Assembly: GCA_965240325.2 (NCBI GenBank)
Contig: OZ251255.1
Span: 62,001 to 126,000, forward strand
Direction of reading: 5' to 3'
Length of the DNA: 64,000 nucleotides
DNA from: Rebecca billardiae RCC1528
Taxonomy: Eukaryota > Haptophyta
Part shown: piece by piece, positions 52,990-62,900 of the stretch
Layout: each line of letters opens with the position of its first letter
Position numbering within the stretch: the stretch's first letter is position 1
Notes under the pieces: model-generated
Told to the model about the DNA's origin: nothing
Databases searched by the model: none
Seen by the model: only the letters and a program-made list of their open reading frames with translations
Translations under genes and position numbers: made by a program

Positions 52990-53714
52990 GGCTTCTCAGA
53001 GGCCGCGCGAGCTCGACGGCGGCGCGCGCGGGCACGGTGGGCTGGCGCGGCCCCGGCGCGCGCCCATCCGGCCGCACGCCGCCGCGCCAGCCGCTCCTGC
53101 ACGCGGGCTGACCGAGGCGCCAGCCTCACCCAACCGCCGCTGCTTGCCGTGGAGCTGGTCGGGAGATGATGGGGTGGGTCGGCTGCTCCCAGAAGCTCTC
53201 CACGCGCGCCGCGCGCGCTGCATACGGGTGCGGCGGGTCGGCGCGGCCCCGCCGCGCGCCCATCCGGCCGCGCGCCGCCGCGCCAGCCGCTCCTGCACGC
53301 GGGCTGACTCAGGCGTCAGCCTCACCCAACCGTGAGCCGCCAGCTGCTTGCCGTGGAGCTGGTCGGGAGAGGATGGGGTGGGTCGGCTGCTCCCAGAAGC
53401 TCCCCACGCGCGCCGCGCGCGCTGCATGCGGGTGCGGCGGGTCGGCGCGGCCCCGCCGCGCGCTCATCCGGCCGCGCGCCGCCGCGCCAGCCGCTCCTGC
53501 ACGCGGGCTGACTCAGGCGTCAGCCTCACCCAACCGTGAGCCGCCAGCTGCTTGCCGTGGAGCTGGTCGGGAGATGATGGGGTGGGTCGGCTGCTCCCAG
53601 AAGCTCTCCACGCGCGCCGCGCGCGCTGCATACGGGTGCGGCGGGTCGGCGCGGCCCCGCCGCGCGCCCATCCGGCCGCGCGCCGCCGCGCCAGCCGCTC
53701 CTGCACGCGGGCAT
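52990..53714. repeat. 204-bp minisatellite, about 3.5 copies
   Basis: The landmark GGTCGGGAGATGATGGGG recurs at 53157, 53361 and 53565, exactly 204 bp apart. The first, partial copy is the most diverged; the other copies differ at only a few bases. The period is a multiple of three and is open on both strands, but the predicted Arg/Ala-rich peptides look like composition effects rather than a gene. Confidence 0.85.
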
Positions 53715-54148
53715 GGCTGCCGAAGATCCGCACGGAATCGGCCGGGCATCAGACAGCAGTACCCGAATAACGGTTCGAATCGCTCAGTAACGTCGAAAGC
53801 AATGCCTGCCGGCCGCGGCGCGCCGGCGCGCAGGTCAGCACGGCGGGCACGCGCTGGTACGGACCACTGTGGTGCTCCTGCGAGCAGCTGCTGACGCGTT
53901 GGCGCGATGAGACCAGCGTCCTCGCAAACACGTGACCAGGTGGCCCAGTGCCACTGCCCTGCCTCCACACGCTAGTCGAGGGAGTGACGCGTGCCGAATG
54001 TGTCTCGCCGGATGACCACCAAGGCGGCTGTCAATAAATATGAGGTGGGTCTCGTCGACAACCCGAACTGCTGGGTGTCTATTTGAAATATACTCCGCAG
54101 ATTCTGCCAGTGGCAGCTACGGAGCTACGCTCGTCGCCGAGATACCTT
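53715..54148. other. Spacer between minisatellite and second TIR element
   Basis: Low-complexity is absent and GC moderate. No gene or repeat is recognised. Confidence 0.5.
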
Positions 54149-54930
54149 CAGGGTCTCCAACATTAAACTGGACACTTTGGGCAGCAGCTCAGCGTACGGC
54201 CTGTGGCTGCCTCGCGCGGGGTCAGGAGCGGCCAGCTCGGCTCGTGTGCACCCCACTAGGTCTGTCTGCGACCGCGCATAGCCGGGCAGCCCGCGTGGAG
54301 CACCCCTCTGGGTCATGCGGACAGTCGGCACAAGGCTGGTCGTGAGGGCCGTGAAGCAGCCGTGTGGCTTCTGCGCATGTCTGTAGCCAGCAAGCCCGCT
54401 CAAGGCCGCGCAGATATTATTACGTGGCATGGTCGATGACTATGCGGCATGCGCTCGACAGCCCTGGGCAAGCCCGGACGTAGCGCTACACCAGGAGTAT
54501 ATACGGCTCGATCGGACCAGCCTACCAGTTGCGCACCTCGCTTGCACAGCTGCTGCACAGCCCATCGATCGGCTCTGGCCGTGCAGGCAAGGGCTACAGT
54601 CGGCGCCACTACCCGCAGCGAACGCTGGAGACCCACCAGTGCGCGCACCAACCCGCCCGCCGCCAAATGCAACCGTGCGCCAGATACGAATTTTAGCAGG
54701 CATGCCACCCGCGGGGGCTCCGTGGACCTGTTCAGAGCCAACCGCTAGTCGGTTGAGCTGTACACCCAAGCCAGCCCTGGCCACACGCTGAGCGCGCCGC
54801 TCGCTGCACCCACACCCTGTCGTCATCCGAGGAGTAAGGTCCATGGCGCTCATGCGAGCCTCTGGCCCATCTCATCGTTAGCAGCCGTAGTCAGCAAAAA
54901 TCAGTGTCCGAACAATTGTTGGGGACCCTG
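54149..54930. mobile_element. 782-bp terminal-inverted-repeat element, copy 2
   Basis: Same orientation as copy 1 and, as far as I can compare, identical over its whole length. The sequences differ at once outside the CAGGG...CCCTG ends (left flank GATACCTT, right flank TATATCGT), which fixes the element's borders. Confidence 0.8.
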
Positions 54931-56953
54931 TATATCGTCCGCCGCCGACTACTGCGGCTGCTGCGCTATGCTAGCCTGCTGACGTGGTCCACGTGGCGGC
55001 GGTACTGAGTACTGACGACGACCGCCGGCGGTATACGTACTATATTACGACGACTACGACTATAGCGTCGATCGCCCCTGGCGTCGTCCGGGACCGGAGT
55101 CAGGCCGCCGGCGCTTCTAATCCCGGTCCCGGCGGCCCATGACGTGCTGGTGACCGCTCAGCCGGGTCATCACTTTGTCGTCATCACTCACAGTCTCGCC
55201 ATCGGACCCCGGACCGCGCGGACCGCGTAACTCGATCTGCTCTGCCGGCCCGCAGCCCCGGGCCTGGCCCGGGTGGCACTCTGCAGCATCATGCGTATCT
55301 AGCGCCGAATCACGGGCGCCGCAGGGCGGACCGCCACCCGTGGTGATCGGTGACGGATGGCGCCGCGGACTCCACCGCGCCGCCATCATCATATATATAG
55401 TAGTTTCGTCCACCATATAAGTCGCTGAGTCCGGGCCCGGTGCTCGGGCGCGCAGCTAATCAGTAGCAGAGTACCGGGCGGTACCGCGGTTGGCGGCATC
55501 ATCCGTTGGCGGCATCATCCGATCTGCGCGGCGGCCCCTCACCACGGCGGGCCCGCGATGGCCGAGTCGGGCGGTCCCGGATCGGATACGCCACCGGCCA
55601 GCGGTCGTGACTGGCGTGGCCGCTTGGTCCGCGCCGGCGCGGTGCCAGTGGCCCGTGTCAGATCCGCGCCGGCCGCGCGCTGCACGCCCACTCACCGGCA
55701 CTGCTCCGCCGACGATACGGGCACGCACGGAGTGTAGCCGGGCAGCTGGCACCGTGCCGCCGCTCCGCGGCCGCAGATGCGGCTGCATCGCTATCGGGAG
55801 TGCGTGCCTGATCCGCGCCGTGCTACTTAGTCACAGCCCTGATAGCAGCAGCAGGCGCCACTAGTCGAATTATTCGGTACTTACTCGATCGCGGTCCGAC
55901 GAAGATGGATGATGAGCACGCCAGTACCAGGTATTTGCCGTGGCCGAGCCATATAGTTCGTGCGCGTGCAGTCCGCGAGTCCCGTGCCTCAGTTGGGGCC
56001 GGCGGTGAAGATGACGATGATGCGCGTCGTTCATCCGCGGGCTCACTGCGACCGCGAGTCGCCCGGCGCCAGCTGACCGAGACGGTCAGACGAATTCTCG
56101 CGGTCCCTAACGATCCAGCGGGATGGTCCGTCATCCGTGAGACCATGCAGACAGTGAACGCCCGCTCTGGATATACGCCGAGGTATTACCGCCGACGCAT
56201 GGCAGTCTTCAGACGACAACTGGACAGACGCCTGGCCAGCTCAGCCGAGTCACACCTGCCCCTGGGTAGCACAGACCCCGGCATTCGGCGGCGCGTCGCC
56301 CGTCACTCGTCAGGCGTCTTGCAAGACGGCGCACGCGGGCCGCGGGCGGCGCACGGCCGGCTATTTTGTCGGGAAGTTCATCAACCATGTCGTGCTGCGT
56401 GCAGGAGCACGTCTAGAGGCGTGCGGGCACTTGTGCTTGCATGTCGGCCATCGCCTCCGCAAGTCGTGAGCAGCCGGATGGCCTGTCGCATCACCGATCC
56501 CGCTAACCGAATCTGTTAGGTGTGCTCACGTTCGACTACAGAAATACTTATTGAGTGCCCAAAATAGATCCTTAATGATCGGTTCCGGGTGAATTCGCCG
56601 CGTGATCATTGGACGCCTTCGACTCACATTGATGACGTCTTGCGCGGTGAGCCTCTATGTTAAATTGCAGGCTCCATGATATGATCAAGCCTGATAATCA
56701 GCTTCTGGCCCGCGCGAGCAAACGCGAGTGCCCGATCAGGTTCGTCGGCCAGGCGATCACCCGTGATTGGTAGGACCAAGATCGCATCTCGGAAGATTCG
56801 CGCGCGAGTGACGCTTGGCTGGGCCGCTCACCCACTGACAAAATAATCCGCCCCCCTGCTAAAAAGGTTAGAAAGGTATCCACTGCCACCGCTGCCGCTG
56901 GGACGGGCGGGCGGCAAGCTCTGCTTCCAGCAGTCGAAGGCTGCGCGCTTGCA
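54931..56953. other. Gene-poor region upstream of the LRR/SPPP paralogue
   Basis: Mixed composition with no recognised gene. A 16-bp unit GTTGGCGGCATCATCC is tandemly duplicated at about 55489-55520. One open frame (55905-56519) is listed separately. The last 300 bp should hold the promoter of the next gene. Confidence 0.5.
55905..56519 (+). CDS. Orphan open frame (doubtful)
   Basis: A 204-residue frame starting MDDEHASTRYLPWPSHIVRA. The middle has a fairly protein-like stretch (LTETVRRILAVPNDPAGWSV and RSGYTPRYYRRRMAVFRRQL), basic and amphipathic. No family is recognised. It lies in a region with mobile elements and could be a fragment of one, or a chance frame. Confidence 0.25.
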   Translation: MDDEHASTRYLPWPSHIVRARAVRESRASVGAGGEDDDDARRSSAGSLRPRVARRQLTETVRRILAVPNDPAGWSVIRETMQTVNARSGYTPRYYRRRMAVFRRQLDRRLASSAESHLPLGSTDPGIRRRVARHSSGVLQDGARGPRAAHGRLFCREVHQPCRAACRSTSRGVRALVLACRPSPPQVVSSRMACRITDPANRIC

Positions 56954-59900
56954 ATGGCCTCGAGCCTTGCTGCGCCGCCATCCCCGTGGCCTGGCACCAG
57001 CCGGGCGGGTGACCTGTGCGCGCGCGACATGCCGCGGCCGGCGTCGACCGATTGTCCCCGCGACGCGACCCCGCACGCCCGGCGCGCGCCTCGCGCACGC
57101 CCCGTCCCGGCCGTGCCGCCTCGGCGCGTCGGGCGCTCTCCGGCGGAGGCCACCCGCCGCCTCTCAGCCGCGCGCCGCCCCTCCGGCTCCGCACGCGCGC
57201 TGCGGGTGCGCAGCCGCCGCCCCGCGTGCCTCGCGCACGAACCGACCCACCTCTCGAGCGAGCCCCCAGCCGCTCGAACGCGCTTCGCTGGCCTCGTCGC
57301 AAGCGCTCTCGGCGGAGCGCGGCGCTCCGAGCGCCGCCCTCTGCCGCGGCTCCGCCCGAGTCCGCTGACGTTGACGCTGCGCCCGCGGGCGGCGGTGCCA
57401 CGACTTTGGCAGAGCTGCGTCGTGAGTGCCGCCAGCTCCATCCTCCCGCCGCCAGCCGCTGCGCTCACCGTGCTCTTGCTGCTCGCCGCCGCCGCCGCCC
57501 TCGCGGTGACCATCGCAGCGCTGGCGTTGCGCGGCCGCGCGCCACGACACCGCGCGCGCGCGCCGGGCGGCGTGCGCCCGCGCGCGCATGGGCCCTCGAC
57601 GCTGCTATGCTCGGCGCGCCGCTGGTTCCCCGCGGCGCACGCCTCGCCGCGTGCCTTGCGCCTCGCCGCCGTGAGCATGGCGCTCGCGCTCAGCGGCCCG
57701 ACCGCCGTGTCCGCGGACGCCGCGCCGACTGCCACGTCCACAGACGTCGCCCTCGCGTGGGGATCGAACCAGAATCTGAGCCCACCGCCGCCGAGCCCGT
57801 CGCCGCCGCCGCCGAGCCCGCCGCCCAGCCCACCGCCGCCCCCGCCGTCGTCGCCGCCGCCGTGCCCGCAGCTCGAGGCCCACCCGCTGTGGGTGGGCTG
57901 CGGCAGCACGTGCACGCAGATCTCGACCGAGTTCGAGTACGTGTGCGGCACCATCCCCACCGAGGTGGCGCACTTCTCCTCGCTCACGCTGCTCGACCTC
58001 GAGGCGAACCTGCTGACGGGCACGCTGCCCACCGAGCTGGGCGCGATGACGCAGCTCAAGTACGAGATCGACGTGGAGGCCAACCCGATCTCGGGCACGA
58101 TCCCGACGGAGCTGGGCCGGCTGAGCCTGCTCTGGCTGCTCATCTTCACCAACACGCCGCTCACCGGCACCCTCCCGACCGAGCTCGGCGGGCTGAGCGA
58201 CCTGCTCCAATTGTGCGCGCGCGTTGCGTTGCGCGTTGCGCGACGCGCGAAGCGCGCCGCGTGCGCGTGCGCCCTCCGCGTTGCAGCGGACTCACGCATG
58301 CCCCCGCGGCGCCCCCGTGCGCGCAGCCGGCTTGCGGACGTGAGTGGCGTGACCGGCACTGTCCCGAGCGGCATGCTCACGCTGCCCGACATGACCTCCG
58401 TGCAGCTCGCCAACTCGGGGCTGTGCGGAGGGCCGTACTCGTTCACGCGCTCGGGGGCGACGTACACCTTCCCGCCGTGCCCGCTGCCGCCGAGCCCGCC
58501 GCCTTCGCCGCCGCCCAGCCCTCCGCCCAGCCCTCCGCCGAGCCCGCCACCGCCATCGCCGTCACCGCCGCCGCCATCACCGCCGCCGCCGCCGCCGCCA
58601 TCCCCGCCGCCGAGCCCTCCGCCCAGCCCTCCGCCGCCGTCACCGCCGCCGTCACCACCACCAAGCCCGCCGCCCTCGCCGCCGCCGAGCCCGCCGCCGT
58701 CGCCTCCGCCGAGCCCGCCACCGAGCCCGCCGCCGAGCCCGCCGCCGTCGCCTCCGCCGAGCCCGCCGCCGAGCCCGCCGCCGAGCCCGCCGCCGCCCTC
58801 GCCGCCGCCGAGCCCACCGCCGAGCCCGCCACCGTCGCCGCCACCGCCGCCCTCGCCGCCGCCGTCTCCGCCGCCGAGCCCACCGCCGTCGCCTCCGCCC
58901 AGCCCGCCGCCGTCGCCGCCACCCAGCCCGCCGCCATCGCCACCGCCGCCGTCGCCACCGCCGTCCCCGCCGCCATCGCCGCCGCCGAGCCCGCCGCCGA
59001 GCCCGCCGCCGCCGTTGCTTCCGCCGCTGCCGCCTCCATCGCCGCCGCCCAGCCCTCCGCCCAGCCCTCCGCCGCCGTCACCGCCGCCGTCGCCACCACC
59101 GAGCCCGCCGCCATCGCTGCCGCCGTCGCCGCCGCCATCGCCGCCGCCATCGCCGCCGCCGAGCCCGCCGCCGAGCCCGCCCCCGCCGTTGCTTCCGCCG
59201 CTGCCGCCTCCATCGCCGCCGCCCAGCCCTCCGCCCAGCCCTCCGCCGCCGTCGCTGCCGCCGTCGCCACCGCCGAGCCCGCCGCCCTCGCCGCCGCCGA
59301 GCCCCCCGCCGTCGCCTCCGCCGAGCCAGCCACCGAGCCCGCCGCCGAGCCCGCCGCCACCCTCGCCGCCGCCGAGCCCACCGCCAAGCCCGCCACCATC
59401 GCCACCGCCTCCGCCCTCGCCGCCGCCGTCTCCGCCGCCGAGCCCACCGCCGTCGCCTCCGCCCAGCCCGCCGCCTTCGCCGCCACCCAGCCCGCCGCCA
59501 TCGCCACCGCCGCCGTCGCCACCGCCGTCCCCGCCGCCGGCGCCGCCGCCGAGCCCGCCGCCGAGCCCGCCGCCGCCGTTGCTTCCGCCGCTGCCGCCTC
59601 CATCGCCGCCGCCCAGCCCTCCGCCCAGCCCTCCACCGCCGTCGCCACCCCCGTCGCCTCCACCGAGTCCGCCGCCATCGCCGCCGCCGAGCCCGCCGCC
59701 GTCACCGCCGCCGAGCCCGCCACCAAGCCCGCCGCCGAGCCCGCCGCCGCCCTCGCCGCCGCCGAGCCCACCGCCAAGCCCACCACCATCGCCGCCACCG
59801 CCGCCCTCGCCGCCGCCGTCTCCGCCGCCGAGCCCACCGCCGTCGCCTCCGCCCAGCCCGCCGCCTTCGCCGCCACCCAGCCCGCCGCCATCGCCACCGC

Positions 59901-62900
59901 CGCCGTCGCCGCCGCCGTCCCCGCCGCCATCGCCGCCGCCGAGCCCGCCGCCGAGCCCGCCGCCGCCGTTGCTTCCGCCGCTGCCGCCTCCATCGCCGCC
60001 GCCCAGCCCTCCGCCCAGCCCTCCACCGCCGTCGTTACCCCCGTCGCCACCGCCAAGCCCGCCGCCCTCTCCGCCGCCGTCGCCTCCGCCGTCACCGCCG
60101 CCGAGCCCGCCACCGAGCCCGCCGCCGAGCCCGCCGCCGCCCTCGCCGCCGCCGAGCCCACCGCCAAGCCCGCCACCATCGCCACCGCCTCCGCCCTCGC
60201 CGCCACCGTCTCCGCCGCCGAGCCCACCGCCGTCGCCTCCGCCCAGCCCGCCGCCTTCGCCGCCACCCAGCCCGCCGCCGTCACCGCCGCCGCCGTCGCC
60301 GCCGCCATCGCCGCCACCATCACCGCCGCCGAGCCCGCCTCCGAGCCCGCCCCCGCCGTTGCTTCCGCCGCTGCCGCCTCCATCGCCGCCGCCGAGCCCT
60401 CCGCCGAGCCCTCCGCCGCCGTCGCCGCCACCGTCCCCACCGCCGAGCCCGCCGCCCTCGCCGCCGCCGAGCCCGCCGCCGTCGCCTCCGCCGAGCCCGC
60501 CGCCGAGCCCGCCGCCGAGCCCGCCGCCGCCCTCGCCGCCGCCGAGCCCACCGCCAAGCCCACCACCGTCGCCGCCACCGCCGCCCTCGCCGCCGCCGTC
60601 TCCGCCGCCGAGCCCACCGCCGTCGCCTCCGCCCAGCCCGCCGCCGTCGCCGCCACCCAGCCCGCCGCCATCGCCACCGCCGCCGTCGCCACCGCCGTCC
60701 CCGCCGCCATCGCCGCCGCCGAGCCCGCCGCCGAGCCCGCCGCCGCCGTTGCTTCCGCCGCTGCCGCCTCCATCGCCGCCGCCCAGCCCTCCGCCCAGCC
60801 CTCCACCGCCGTCGTCACCCCCGTCGCCACCGCCAAGCCCGCCGCCCTCGCCGCCGCCGTCGCCTCCGCCGTCACCGCCGCCGAGCCCGCCACCGAGCCC
60901 GCCGCCGAGCCCGCCGCCGCCCTCGCCGCCGCCGAGCCCACCGCCAAGCCCGCCACCATCGCCACCGCCTCCGCCCTCGCCGCCGCCGTCTCCGCCGCCG
61001 AGCCCACCGCCGTCGCCTCCGCCCAGCCCGCCGCCTTCGCCGCCACCCAGCCCGCCGCCGTCACCGCCGCCGCCGTCGCCGCCGCCATCGCCGCCACCAT
61101 CACCGCCGCCGAGCCCGCCTCCGAGCCCGCCCCCGCCGTTGCTTCCGCCGCTGCCGCCTCCATCGCCGCCGCCGAGCCCTCCGCCCAGCCCTCCGCCGCC
61201 GTCGCCGCCACCGTCCCCACCGCCGAGCCCGCCGCCCTCGCCGCCGCCGAGCCCGCCGCCGTCGCCTCCGCCGAGCCCGCCGCCGAGCCCGCCGCCGAGC
61301 CCGCCGCCGCCCTCGCCGCCGCCGAGCCCACCGCCGAGCCCGCCACCGTCGCCGCCACCGCCGCCCTCGCCGCCGCCGTCTCCGCCCCCGAGCCCCCCGC
61401 CGTCGCCTCCGCCCAGCCCGCCGCCGTCGCCGCCACCCAGCCCGCCGCCATCGCCACCGCCGCCGTCGCCACCGCCGTCCCCGCCGCCGGCGCCGCCGCC
61501 GAGCCCGCCGCCGAGCCCGCCGCCGCCGTTGCTTCCGCCGCTGCCGCCTCCATCGCCGCCGCCCAGCCCTCCGCCCAGCCCTCCACCGCCGTCGCCACCC
61601 CCTTCGCCTCCACCGAGTCCGCCGCCATCGCCGCCGCCGAGCCCGCCGCCGTCACCGCCGCCGAGCCCGCCACCAAGCCCGCCGCCGAGCCCGCCGCCGC
61701 CCTCGCCGCCGCCGAGCCCACCGCCAAGCCCGCCACCATCGCCGCCGCCGCCGCCCTCGCCGCCGCCGTCTCCGCCGCCGAGCCCACCGCCGTCGCCTCC
61801 GCCCAGCCCGCCGCCGTCGCCGCCGCCCAGCCCGCCGCCATCGCCACCGCCGCCGTCGCCACCGCCGTCGCCACCGCCATCGCCGCCGCCGAGCCCGCCG
61901 CCGAGCCCGCCGCCGCCGTTGCTTCCGCCGCTGCCGCCTCCATCGCCGCCGCCCAGCCCTCCGCCCAGCCCTCCGCCGCCGTCGCCGCCGCCGTCGCCAC
62001 CTCCGAGTCCGCCGCCCTCGCCGCCGCCGAGCCCGCCTCCGTCGCCTCCGCCGAGCCCGCCACCGAGCCCGCCGCCGAGCCCGCCGCCGCCCTCGCCGCC
62101 GCCGAGCCCACCGCCAAGCCCACCACCATCGCCGCCACCGCCGCCCTCGCCGCCGCCGTCTCCGCCGCCGAGCCCACCGCCGTCGCCTCCGCCCAGCCCG
62201 CCACCTTCGCCGCCGCCCAGCCCGCCGCCATCGCCACCGCCGCCGTCGCCACCGCCGTCCCCGCCGCCATCGCCGCCGCCGAGCCCGCCGCCGAGCCCGC
62301 CGCCGCCGTTGCTTCCGCCGCTGCCGCCTCCATCGCCGCCGCCCAGCCCTCCGCCCAGCCCTCCGCCGCCGTCGCCACCGCCGTCGCCACCGCCAAGCCC
62401 GCCGCCCTCGCCGCCGCCGAGCCCGCCTCCGTCGCCGCCGCCGAGCCCGCCACCAAGCCCGCCGCCGAGCCCGCCGCCGCCCTCGCCGCCGCCGAGCCCA
62501 CCGCCAAGCCCGCCACCATCGCCGCCGCCGCCGCCCTCGCCGCCGCCGTCTCCGCCGCCGAGCCCCCCGCCGTCGCCTCCGCCCAGCCCGCCGCCGTCGC
62601 CGCCGCCCAGCCCGCCGCCATCGCCACCGCCGCCGTCGCCACCGCCGTCGCCACCGCCATCGCCGCCGCCGAGCCCGCCGCCGAGCCCGCCGCCGCCGTT
62701 GCTTCCGCCGCTGCCGCCTCCATCGCCGCCGCCCAGCCCTCCGCCCAGCCCTCCGCCGCCGTCGCCGCCGCCGTCGCCACCTCCGAGTCCGCCGCCCTCG
62801 CCGCCGCCGAGCCCGCCTCCGTCGCCTCCGCCGAGCCCGCCACCGAGCCCGCCGCCGAGCCCGCCGCCGCCCTCGCCGCCGCCGAGCCCACCGCCAAGCC

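Noticed and set aside
52990-53714. A CRISPR-like array
   Set aside because: The 204-bp units are nearly identical throughout, with no alternation of short repeats and unique spacers, and the genome is eukaryotic.
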